Shown one piece after another: positions 1-12,619 of a DNA stretch of 64,000 nucleotides. Numbering within the stretch: the stretch's first letter is position 1; each line of letters starts with the position of its first letter. A program made the position numbers and the translations under genes. The DNA lies in contig NC_048550.1 of assembly GCF_902806685.2 (NCBI RefSeq), forward strand, positions 1,221,383 through 1,285,382, written 5' to 3'. The notes beneath the pieces were generated by a model, which saw only the letters and a list, made by a program, of their open reading frames with translations, was not told the origin of the DNA and did no database searches. The DNA comes from Maniola hyperantus. Its lineage: Eukaryota > Arthropoda > Insecta > Lepidoptera > Nymphalidae.

Positions 1-372
1 CTAATGTCGTAATTTTTCGACATTTTTCACGATAACTCAAAAAATATGATGCATAAAAATAAATAAAAATCTGTTTTAGAATGCACAGGTGAAGCCCTTT
101 CATATGATACCCCACTTAATGTAGTTATCTTACTTCGAAAATAGAAAATTCTGATTTTTAGTTCATGACCACAATTTAATTTTTTTTTGTGATGTAACCA
201 CAAATTCATGGTTTTCAGATTTTTCCCCTAATGTCTGCTATAAAACCTACCTACCTGCCAAATTTCATGATTCTAGGTCAACGGGAAGTACCCTGTAGGT
301 TTCTTGACAGACAAACAGACAGACAACAAAGTGATCCTATTAGGGTTCCGTTTTTCCTTTTGAGGTACGGAA
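1..372. repeat. Interspersed repeat, family A (lepidopteran type)
   Basis: This is one copy of a repeat seen many times in the window (also near 9,010, 22,265, 30,608, 33,622, 46,757, 52,030 and 59,104). Landmarks are the TGCACAGGTGAAG block, a stretch coding nothing but reading like 'bring the result of a qPCR primer', TTTCATGATTCTAGGTCAAC, a run of GACAGACAGA and an end reading TACGGAACCCTAAAA. There is no coding capacity. It is probably a non-autonomous transposon; its class cannot be settled from this copy. Confidence 0.7.
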
Positions 373-699
373 CCCTAAAAAGTGTTATTGCTTGTACGAC
401 AACGGTATGGAACCCTTCGTGTGCGAGTCCGACTCGCACTTACCTGATTTTATTATTACTTGTTACGGCAATAGGAAAATTGTGAAATTGTGAAAATTTC
501 AACTATTCTACCTACTTTACCTATTATGGTTCATGATATACAACCAGCTGGCAGACAGACAGTCAGCCCAGGCCCAGTAACTAATATTACTTAGGGTTCC
601 GTTGCCACCCTTTTTGTACGGAACCCTAAAAATGTTGTAGGATTATGTAAAAAGTAATGTCATTCTGTTACCGTTGTTTATGTTTTTTCTTCCTGAGTG

Positions 700-975
700 C
701 TTCGTAGCTTCGAGCGGTAAAGCGATTAGTAGGGAGTACCCGATAGAATATAGCCATGACAGTCTAGTAGTTACAACGTCTTCCTGCTGTTCGGGAGGTC
801 GGGGGTTCGATCCCGGGCACGCAACTCTAAATTTTCGTAGTTAGGTTCTTTTTACAAAATTAAATATCACTCGCTTTAACGGCGAAAAAAACATCGTGAG
901 GAAACCTGCATGCCTGAGAGTTCCCCAAAATGTATTGCATCCTCGACTTAACAATTTTCTTAAGTGGTAAATAAA
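700..975 (+). mobile_element. tRNA-derived SINE
   Basis: A tRNA-like head carries a B box (GGTTCGATCC at 804-813). It is followed by the body seen in every copy of this family: CATCGTGAGGAAACCTGCATG, a GAGAGTTC block and an A-rich end. RNA polymerase III-type SINE, inferred from the B box. It lies downstream of the 3' end of the gene at 1,872-18,959, in a stretch (1-1,871) where I see no gene. Confidence 0.75.
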
Positions 976-1349
976 AAAAAATAGTATTCAATTCATTAGT
1001 ACATTTTATTTTCAATCACAAACACCTAAAACACCAATTTTTCATTCTACATTTTGTACAAATGTCTACTTACTTATAGTCTAATTAAGGTGTTTCATGT
1101 AAGTACATAATGTAAATAAAATCCTTACTTATTTTTTGTGATTAATGGTATTATTTATGGCGTCAATTTATGGCGAAAAATTATTCGAAAGTGCGTCAAA
1201 ACTGAGGTTATGTTCAGAGTTCCTTTGTAAACCCCTTTTTCACATGTCGTAATAGCTCATATATCATTATCTTACAAATTCTACAATTGATAATCAAATA
1301 GTGTACAATGGTAACCAATTTGAATAATAACTTTGAGTTTATTATTACT

Positions 1350-1502
1350 TAGGCTGAGATTTATAGAGCGCACTTTGACTTTGCTCAGACTTAAGATTGA
1401 GTTAAAACGAGACAGATTTATGTGAGAGATATAGCTCTGTCTCGTTTTAACTCTGTCTTAAGTCTAAGCTAAGTCAGAGTGCGCTCAATAGATCTCACCC
1501 TT
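1350..1502. mobile_element. Palindromic MITE (GAGCGCAC family)
   Basis: The two halves are near-perfect inverted copies. GTTAAAACGAGACAGA on the left is mirrored by TCTGTCTCGTTTTAAC on the right, and a GAGCGCAC/GTGCGCTC pair lies further out. There is no coding capacity. A diverged copy lies at 53,193-53,330 and a fragment near 36,665-36,715. Non-autonomous DNA transposon by structure. Confidence 0.7.
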
Positions 1503-1654
1503 AGAGCTACTAGAGCCCGTGTGTTAGGGGCCAGTGCCTTCCCATACATATATAGTGGTTGCACTTAAAATTAATTACGAACAAATATTTTTCTAAATTA
1601 AATAATCTGTTCTACTTTGCTCGTGTCTTGTATCTCTTACTTACGTCTTACTTA

Positions 1655-1858
1655 TATTCTACTAGATGATAACCGTGACTTCGTCCGCGTGGATTTAGGG
1701 ATTTAGGATCGCTTCAACTTTCCGGGATAAAAAGCCTATGTCCTTCCCCGGGATATAAGCTAACACTGTACCAAATTTCAACAAAATCGGTTGAACGGTT
1801 GGGCCGTGAAAAGCTAACAGACAGACAGACACACTTTCGCATTGATATTATTAGTATG
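1655..1858. mobile_element. Helitron-like non-autonomous repeat (GACTTCGTCCGCGTGG family), diverged
   Basis: It begins near TACTAGATGATAACCGTGAC, continues with the diagnostic GACTTCGTCCGCGTGG block and ends near TTCGCATTGATATTATTAG. The family has a CTAG at one end and a TC-TAAATATA-type start at the other in better-kept copies, as Helitron-like elements do. Non-coding. Confidence 0.6.
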
Positions 1859-1871
1859 GATTCTGTGTATT

Positions 1872-4800
1872 TCAATCAATAGTAACCCTACTAATCCTAT
1901 ACGAATCTCCCACAATATTAGCAGTACTATATCTCTGAAAGAAATTACTCTTAACATCTAAACCCGTTTCCGCTGTAGTGTCGTTTATAGCTGTTACTAC
2001 ATCATTAGTCCTTTTACCATTTCTCTGACCTAGACTCAAATTGTACCTAGTTATTTCTAGACCTAGATTTTTGGAACTGAAAGTTCTGCCTAGTGATTTA
2101 GTTCTTTTTACAGTGAATCTATCTTTGGGTATCTTAATGTCGTATATTGGGTTGATTATGCCTGTATATTGTATGTTGGGATTTAGTGGTAGTGGGGCTT
2201 TATGGGAGAGTTTGAGTGGGCTTATTTGTAGTTGATTCATATTTTGCTCCATTTTTTGGATCGGTGGTGATATGTCTGGGTAGCGTTTTAACTGAAAAGA
2301 AAAAGTAATAATGAGTAACATAATAATATTTTAGCGCTTAAACAATCGTGAGTGTCCATATTAAACATATCTTACACCCGGCTTTACTCTCGTGTTTAGT
2401 GGACGTTAGCCCGACTAGTTTCGAACCCATCCGGGTCCTTTTTCAAGGTGTCAGTTCGCGCACGCGTCGCGGTTGAGACTGGGCGTCGCGCGCGAACTGA
2501 CACCGGGGGAGGGACAGCTGTAGATCGTCGAGACGCGTGCGGGAACTGACTCCTTGAAAAAGACCCCGGATGGGTTCGAAACTAGTCGGGCTAACGTCGA
2601 CTAAACACGTGAGTACAGCCGGGTGTAAGATATATATAACATTTTATAATATTACTTAGTATGGTCACAAGGTGGATATGAAAGTTGAACTATGGTAATG
2701 TACATGAAACCAAAACATCAAAGTGGATTTCAGGCATGTTTCAGGTGTCATACCTTCTTGTCCCTACTTGATTGTCTCGGCAACGGAGGTGGTTGAGGAG
2801 CCTCGTCCCCGGACATGTAGTCTGGTGGCTTCGGTCGATACCTCTGTGGAGCGTCTTGCAACTTCACATCTGTTTCTGGTAGCTTCCATATTGTACTAAA
2901 TTGAGTAAAAATCATAATGAAAATAATAAAACCAACTAAAAATATTATAAGTTCGTTTGGTCGGACAATTTAAGAAATAGTTTTGTTAAGTTGGGTATTC
3001 TTTCTAATAGGAGGACCTATATAAAACTTTTCATGGATGAAACTAGTTAAAGTGTTATGTTATACTTATGTATCTTTCATTTGTGTGCAATAAAGATTTA
3101 AAAAGCCTGAAGGATTAAAAAGATAATATTCTTTGTTTGTAGTTTTTTAACCGAAAACCGAACCAATAAAATAATTTCCTTTGTGAAAGAAAAAAAAAGA
3201 AAAGAAAGAAAAATTTCCTTTGTCACTAATCTTCTCAGTAAATAAGTAGGTATAGGTGGTATCAAAAATATCTCCCCAGTAAAGCTTTACCTCAAGTTCT
3301 CTACTCGGTAATATTATGTCAAAGTCTGTAGGACTAACAAAATGTAATTTTTTTTTTTAAGTTGAAGGTTTTTTCAGAAGAAAGGGTTTATCCACATAAA
3401 CTTACTCAGTAGAACGTTCCGTAGATCGAGCACGGGAAGCTCGTGAGAGCCTGTGCAGTGCGAACAGAGCACCTTCGCTGGACTCGCCCAGCCATGCACA
3501 AAGCTCCTGTAGAATCTGTATCATCAGAAAAAATCTATCAAGTGTGAGTTCCGAAACCACCCCAAAGGAAAGTACAAGATATAAAACTTTTATCCACAAC
3601 ACTGCAAGTTAATCGTGGACAGCGCCATCTATGATGTGATTTAGTAAACTAATTAATTGTTCGTGAACATAATGTTTTTGTGATATAATCAAAAATTCAC
3701 GGTTTTCGGATTTTTCCCTTTACTATAAGACAATATGCTATAAGACATTGCTACCTGTCAAATTTCATCATTCCAGGTCAACGGGAAGTATGCGGCAGTT
3801 GAGATGCCTGACCTACTCGTATCGTACTCGTATTACCTACTCGTCCTGAACCAACCGTTCTGCGTGTTTTATATCTGTTGATCCAGATTTTGCTACTCGT
3901 CAAGTCACCCAGTCTCTTGTGCTGTATATAATCTACTTACCGTGAACTTCCCTCGCAACAGAAGCGCATGAAGTAGATCCCCCAGTGCTAGATGCAGTGC
4001 ACCGACACAGCGACTGGCTATAAGAGCCAGGGGAGGTGCCTGCCCTCTCACCCACTGGTCTTGAACCAACCGTTCTGCGTATTCTATATCTGTTGATCCA
4101 GATTTTGCTTCTCGTCAGGTCACCCACTCTCTTGTGCTGTATATCTACTTACCGTGAACTTCCCTCGTACCAGAAGGGCATGAAGTAGATCCCCCAGTGC
4201 TAGATGCAAAGCACCGCCACAGCGACTGGCAATAAGGGCCAGGGGAGATGCCTGCCCTATCATCCATTCGTCTTGAACTGACCACGCTCCGTCTTCAGCG
4301 TCTGATGTTGCAGATTCTTCCACTGTGACAAAAAAACATACTAGAACGTAGAATATAATTATTATTATTTTAAGAAATATTATCCAATGAAGACTAATAT
4401 TCCCCTTTTCCCTCTAACTAAGCATTAAGCTTTAAGGTGACGCAGGACGCTCGACCAAAATTGGCAGCGCACGTGGGTAACATGTTTGCTTTTCACTTGT
4501 CATTGTATGAGAAAGTTGAGAGGCACGATGATTTTCACTGAAATCAAGCGCGCGAAAAGGGTTTAGGAAAAGTATTTTTGAGAAAAAACTGCTGAATTTA
4601 TGTTTGCAAAGTAAAGTTATTTCAACTAATGAATAAATAAACAACGTCTAATGATAAATTGTTTTAGAATTTTCATATCCCTAATCTTATTTATTTACGC
4701 CCAAAGTTGTCATTAATTAAGTGTTAAAATAGGAATCTTTTGAGCCTCGTAACTTTTAAATCAATATTTTTTTCAATATTTTATTTATCAATAAACCTAG

Positions 4801-7800
4801 ATAATGACGAGATAAATCGATATAATTCTTAGTTTTGTGCGTACAATATCGAATATTGTTGTATTTTCCCTCCTACGTTTGTATGGAGAAAGCACCGAAG
4901 TGAGCTACCTTTGCATTGCCTGAATGCTGCTTTTTATCATGACTTGGAAAGTAAGAGTAGACCATACTTACCACACAAAGCCTCCTTCACGCCATTGATA
5001 AAATCCAGAGTCTCAAGTATACTGGGTCTACTCAATGCATCCTTTTCCCTCACACTAGACCCAGCAGAGCGTGGTCTTTCCCTCAACTCCCGAATACTTT
5101 CCACGGGTTCCGTATACACCAAACTCTTCAACGTATGGTACTTCCTCCTTAAAGTTTTAGTGTCTGATTGATTCGTGATGGAAATTTCTGGAAAACCGTA
5201 GGATGTAGCCGGTCTTCTACGCCTGGATCTTCGCCTGACTTTTGGAAGGTCTGTTTCTTGGGATGCAGAAGGAATGATGTCAGGTTTGGTCGTATTCCTC
5301 CAGTAGCTCCCATTTTGGACGCTTGCTAGAATTTCTTCTGTACTCCCGTGTCTTGATATTTGTTTTGATTGTGATCTGTAATCCAAGATAACTGTCAATG
5401 AGATCATTAGAGATTATATGCTGTTTGTTATTTGTCTGATTTGTCTATAACTGTAGAACTAAAGCTAAGGTGAGTATAATTATTTAGTGCAGGCAAGTAT
5501 CTTGTCCAGATAAGCCAGCAGCGCTTAAAATAGTTACCAGCGAAATTTTTACATGAATTATTTTACTTAAAGACATCAAGATCGACATGGTTGATGGCAC
5601 GAGCACAGGATACCATAGTACGAGTATCAGTTCAGAAAATTGTCTCACCTAAATGAGGCAAAATTTCCATAAATATCAATAGTACCTGGGAAGAAAAGGC
5701 GGTGATAGAGCCTAGTGGTTAAGTAAGATGTTGGCCTTCTATTCGGGAGGTCAGGTGTTCGATCCCGGGGACACACGTTTTAAGCAATTAAATATCACTT
5801 GCTTAAAGCAAGAAAAAGGTGAAGAAAAATATCTTGAGGAGACCTGCATGCTTGAGAGTTCTCCAAAACGTTCTCAACTTGTGGGAAGTCTGCCAATCCG
5901 CACTTAGCCAGCGTGGCAGACTGACCAAACCCTTGTTATTCTGAGAGGAGACCCGTGCTCAAAAGTGAACCGGCGATGGATTGATCATGATGATAACTCT
6001 CACCATATTAATTCACCCCAAGATTGGCTGTTCCACTGGACCTTAAAAAAAGACAAGAACCTACCTGCCCACTAAGGCTGTGGTAAAAGCAGCCAAAACA
6101 CAACGTCTTGCTAATCTCAGCTTGGCTTCCGCCTTATCCCTCCGACTCAAGGTCAGAACCCGCGCGGACCTGTGTTCTCTTCTCGAAGGGAGCTTTACTG
6201 GATACGACACTGCTAGCCCTTCGCCCGTTGGAAACACCAGCCGGAAGTCTGAAAATAAAAACCGGTTAAGTGCGAGTCGGACTCGCGCACGAGGGGCTCC
6301 ATACCATCGTACAAGACACTGCGTATTTTTAATTTTTAGACTTCCGTACCTCAAAAGGAAAAAAGAAATCCATAAAGGATCACTTCGTTATTTCTGTGTG
6401 TCAGTCAATTCGGGCGAATCAAAATTTATAGAGTACCTCCCGCTGACCTCAAACCTGAATCAATACAGCACAAGGCACACACGCAAGGGTGGAGGCGCAC
6501 ATCGTTGGTGCGCCTCGGATGAGTAGTAGGAGACCTCGTGAGTGGGTCCCTGGTGGAGAGTCCCCCTCGGCGGACGTCGCTGGCTTTGTAAACGCATTTC
6601 CCAGCGACAAAAAAAACTAAACTTCGTTAGCACCCTTGGGGTACGGAACAATAAATAAGTACGCAAACCATGTCCCACATTATTATTTCAGTAGACATAT
6701 ATCAGGAATATGAAACACATTTTTCATCTAAAACAAAAAGTTCACAGCTTCAATAAGATCCCTCGAGGATTAAACATTTCACTCCGGCACGCGGCATAGC
6801 GTTCCGCACGAATACGTTAACATTTTAATATTACCAGCGAGAGATGAGCTGTAGAGTATTTAGTAAAGGAAGGATTCATTATAAGTGTGATAGGTCACAC
6901 TGATCTGGCGGATATGTTAATGTGTCGTAGACAGCTGTTCGAAGATGGAGGGATTATTATTACTAGGCATTTGTAATACATAAGAAGGGTGTGAGTTGTG
7001 ATTAGGTATTATAATAATTAGTATAAGTCCCGCAAAATTCTATTGCGCTGGAACCATGTCTAATTTTCGTATTACAGAGAACTATAAAACGAAAAAATAG
7101 ATGTCGCCACAGGATCTTCCATCTCTCGCCAGAGATTCTCAATCACGCTAACGAAATTTTCTCTACGGAGCACAATAATGGTTGGGTCAGTTGGGTCCCC
7201 GAACATAGCAAAAGTCCGGAACTTCCTATTGTTACCATTGAGCGTATATCCCCCGTATGCCCGACAAACAACTTGGGCCTGGAGCAGCGTAGTGGGAGAA
7301 CATTGGCAAATCCGGGAAGCGGAAGTCGACATATCAACCAATCGCGTACACTCGCGCTGACTGATCAACCAATCGAGTGCACCCGCCATTCGCCAGCCAA
7401 TCGCGTTAACGCTCAAGTTGTTTGCCGGGCACGGTACAAGACTTACCTTGGCTAGTGACATAGGCTACTTGTTATCCCGGAAAATCAAAGAGTTCCCACG
7501 GGATTTTTAAAAACATAATTCCATGCGGACGTAGTTGCGGGCATCAGCTAGTGAACAAATAAATATAAAAGGACTTACCAAAATGTCGATATCGGTCCAC
7601 CAGGTCAACCAGCGCCTTTGCCCATGTGAACCTCTTAGCGGCATCCAGCAACCCCACACACGGCTCCATACCATCGTGGACCTTCAAGCAGTACTCCTTC
7701 AGACCTTCAAACTCCCCCGTACACTTCTTGGCTTCGAAGTCTTCGAGGAACCAGGAGTTTTCTGATGCGGTTACATGTAGGTCGTTGAGGAATGGTTTTA

Positions 7801-10800
7801 GTACTGGGCCCAGGTATTTCTTGTCATCTTTCGCTCCTGTAAGTATTCATTCAAGATGTAAGAATGGTGGAGGTTTATTGATTTGAATGAAAGAAAACTT
7901 TTTATTTGAACATGAAACTTTTTTTTATTTATTTATTGATCAAAACATAGGTACACAGTACATTTAAACATACTTACTTACGAGAACTAATACATAAAAT
8001 ACATAAGAACAAACCAATTTGTTAAGTAGGTATACAGAAAAATAAAACTAGGTAATTCAATTAATAAATAAACAAAAGATGTGATGTAAAATAAATAAAA
8101 TAAAAATATTTAATTAAGTAGATATTATTACAATAATTATTCTATTAAATAAACTTAAATCTAATCTCTTAATTAATTAATTAATCTTAGCGGCATCCAG
8201 CAACCCCACACACGGCTCCATACCATCGTGGACCTTCAAGCAGTACTCCTTCAGACCTTCAAACTCCCCCGTACACTTCTTGGCTTCGAAGTCTTCGAGG
8301 AACCAGGAGTTTTCTGATGCGGTTACATGTAGGTCGTTGAGGAATGGTTTTAGTACTGGGCCCAGGTATTTCTTGTCATCTTTCGCTCCTGTAAGTATTC
8401 ATTCAAGATGTAAGAATGGTGGAGGTTTATTGATTTGAATGAAAGAAAACTTTTTATTTGAACATGAAACTTTTTTTTATTTATTTATTGATCAAAACAT
8501 AGGTACACAGTACATTTAAACATACTTACTTACGAGAACTAATACATAAAATACATAAGAACAAACCAATTTGTTAAGTAGGTATACAGAAAAATAAAAC
8601 TAGGTAATTCAATTAATAAATAAACAAAAGATGTGATGTAAAATAAATAAAATAAAAATATTTAATTAAGTAGATATTATTACAATAATTATTCTATTAA
8701 ATAAACTTAAATCTAAAAAAAACAACATTATATTAAAACTAAAATAAATTTAAATTAATTTAAAACCTCATCGAGACCACCGCAGCGGGGCATTGTACCC
8801 AAGATGCTGGTTACCAAACAAAATACCCATCATGCTGCAGCATGCTGCAGCAAGCTGCAGCACTTGTTTACATATTAATATTTATACAGGCGCTTAAACA
8901 AGTAATTTTATAAATAAATTCGAAGGCCTTTCATGTGCCTTTAACCATCGATGCCTTCATACCCGCACGTCGCCCGCGTTATTTCACACCAGGTTAGACC
9001 ACCAAGATAACTATATGAAGTGGGGTATCATATGAAAGGTCTTCACTTGTGCATTCTAAAACAGATTTTTATTTATTTTTATGTATCATAGTTTTTGAAT
9101 TATCCTGCAAAATGTCGAAAAAATACGACTGTAGTACGGAACCCTCATTGCGCGAGCCTCACTTGCCCTTGGCCGGTTTTTTTAATTCATTATCACGGTT
9201 GACCTCACTCACACCTGATGGCAGATGGATAGTGATGATGTGGCCTAAAACGGGACGCGTTTACCGTTTACGCGTTTAAGATGCCTATTCATTTTAAGAA
9301 CACATTTGAACAGAAACACAGATCGTTATTCGTATGAGGAATGATGGCGCAAAACTGTTCGTGTGTGTCACCGAGTATAAACCTCTGTGGTGTGTGTAGA
9401 TGTAATGTCGAATATGGATGGAAATTAACCCGACGTCTTGCAGTTCGGTGGTTAAAAGTTGAGAGAAGATCAAAAAGTTCCTGAGACCAGCCATCAGAGG
9501 TACATCGATCACAAACATAAGAAAGATTTATATTGACCTTTATAAAGCCAATGTAGTACATTCTTCATGACTGTGAGGTCATCGGTGAGGTCCTCCTTCC
9601 GGACGTCAGGGTCTCTTCGGACTGCATCAATGAGGCAAGCTGACGATGCGTCGTAGTAGTCCTTGAGTTTGTTCCACTTCTTGGACCTACAGCAATAGAA
9701 TAGAATAGAATAGATTTTTATTCAAATAAACTTTTACAAGTGCTTTTGAATCGTCAACTAGTTTAATTTACCACTGGTTCGAAATGCCGTTCCTACCGAG
9801 AAGAACCAGCAAGAAACGCGGCGGTTGCTCTTTTCAAGAGATCAATTTACAATATTATTATACCATACTGTACAAGAAATTGCAGCCCCGTACATTGCTG
9901 GAGCGAGTCAAATCCAAGCTTTCAATATCACTACTTATCACTATCTACATATTATATACTTATAAAAGGAAAAGCTGACTGACTGACTGACTGATCTGCT
10001 AACGCAAAGCTCAAACTACTGGACGGATCGGGCTGATATTTGGCATGCAGATAGCTATTATGACGTAGGCATCCGTTAAGACAGGATTTTTGAAAATCAA
10101 CCCCTTCGGGGTTGAAATCCGGGTTTGAAATTTGTGTAGTCCACGCGGACGAAGTCGCGAGCCTGAACTAGTCCGTATTATAAATGCGAAAGTGTATTTG
10201 TCCTTCAATCACGCCGCAATCGAGCAATTTCAAAACAGTTCGGTGTTATTTTTTGCATGGATATACTTAATAACCCATCGGGGTGATACGATATCAGTAT
10301 ATGATAGCCACCGAGCCTTCACCGACCTGATTTGACATTGGTTGTTTCTACATTGCTGCTTCACTACGTAATATCTAAATGATTTTTCGTCGAAAACCTT
10401 CAATGGATTAAAAATAAATGTCAAATGAGTTCAGCGCCTATCATTCACAGCTAGACGTAGGCTATTTTTATTCCGGAAAATCAAAGAGTTCCCACGGGAT
10501 TTCAAAACCTATTTTATTCCATGTGGATGAAGTCGCGGGTATCATCTAGTTAGATAATTATAAACGCAAAATGTGTCTGTCTATCTGTCCGTTTCCATCT
10601 TGACAAAGGCACAAAGAGGGCTAACATTCTGGATTGGCCTAGGATTTATCCTAGATAATAAAAACGAGTAGGTACTGCTATCATAAACACCTTGCGTCTT
10701 GCACTTGTAACGATAAGACAAACTTGCAGCCAAAACGGCTAAATAAATAATTAGGATTTTGAATTTATGATTGGTGATGAAGATATAAAATTAAAATATT

Positions 10801-12587
10801 TCCTGAAATAAATAATCAAATCAACATTTAATTTAATCGAAAAATAAAAAAAGGCGAAACTTTTCCCCATCTAGGCCCCGGCGAGATTCGAACTCGCGAT
10901 CTCCTGTTTACTAGACAGGCGCTTTAACCAACTAAGCCACGGCGCCGATGTGTCGATCGACGAAATTGTGCAACTATAACTACTACTGCACTGTTGGCAC
11001 AAAAGCTGCACCTCCAAATCCAAACCGTTTCAACGCAAAAACATAGGGTAGGTACTTCTCGACCGACAATCATGAGAGTTCACAGGTAGCAATATCTTAT
11101 AAGTAGCACAAGTAAAGGAAAACCGTGAATTTGTAGTTACATTACCAAAAAAAATAAAAAAGCACAGGATGTCTTCTCCGTTTGTCCTAGGCCAAGACGG
11201 GGGACAAGTGCGAAATATTAAACCATAAATATTACCCACTAGCTGATGCCCGCGACTTCGTCCGCGTGGAATTAGGCTTTTTAAAAATCCCGTGGGAACT
11301 CTTTGATTTTCCGGGATAAAAAGTAGCCTATGTCACTCTCCATGTCTCTATCTATAGGTACCCATGCAATCCATCACGTCAATCCATTGCACCGTTGCGA
11401 CGTGATTGAAGGACAAACCAACAAACCAACAAACCAACAACCAACAAACAAACACACTTTCGCATTTATAATAAGGGTACTGATTAATAATATTAATAAT
11501 TGTATATTATTTTCTTTACCACCAAGAAGGTAGGTATACACAAGTTGTAGATTTGATTAAGATTGTGAACTTTAAAGAGCTGAAGTATAGTATTATTATT
11601 TTAAACCTCACGTATTTAGTCGACGTTAGCCCGACTAGTTTCGAACCCATCCGGTGTCCTTTTTCAAGGGAGTCAGGCATTCCGAACCAGTGGTAAATTA
11701 AAACGACCTGACTATTCATAAGTACTTGTAAAAAGTTTACATGAATAAAACACATTTTATTCTTTTATTCTATTCTATAGTCAGTTCGCGCACGCGTCGC
11801 GGTTGAGACTCCCTTGAAAAAGGACCCTAGATGGGTTCGAAACTAGTCGGGCTGACGTCGACTAAATACGTGAGTACAGCCGTTGACAGATATTATATAT
11901 AATGGAAATCACTCACAATAGTTTAAACACTAAAATATTTTAAACCTGTAAAAATACCTATAAACAGCCATTTCCCGGTCGAATTCGCCCACAGCTGGCT
12001 GCAAGTTTGAGCGCGCGTGCAGAGTGAAGTAGATATCCCGCGCCTGATCCAACAGGATCGCTAGGATGTGGATCAGCTCCTCGATACTCTCTTGATGTTG
12101 TGCTGTCACTTGCAGTAAGTTAGCGCGAAATGTGCTGTGCTGATCCTGTGAGAAAATTGTGGTTGAGGTCATCACATCATGATACATCAGTTTCAGGTTT
12201 CAAGGTACATTATACAATGAAACTGCCTCGATGGTTTAGTAGCTACCTTATTAGGCTACGAATCATGAGGTCATAGGTTCGAGTCTTGGGTTGGGTCAAA
12301 TAAGTTCCAGTCATACTGGATTATCATTTATCCAATTAAAGTTTTTGTTTTGGGGCTGGCAAATAGGTCACCTATAAAAAAAACAGATAAAAGAAAGTTT
12401 TTGTTGGCACGATGAACCGACGATATAAAAAGGGTGGCTAGAAAATGAATAAGGTTAACTGAAGATCGAGTTAAGGGCTGGCTCATTTTTTGCGCAGCGG
12501 ATCGGCCTGGCTGTCCAGCGCGGAAATGCAGCCAGTATTCTTGGCACCATTCCACGCGGTCATGATTTATATAGTAATTAGACAAGG

Positions 12588-12619
<32 letters not shown>

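Noticed and set aside
804..813. tRNA genes at the B-box sites near 804, 5,757, 19,987, 31,130 and 28,560
   Set aside because: The arms do not fold as tRNAs and each is followed by a shared SINE body.
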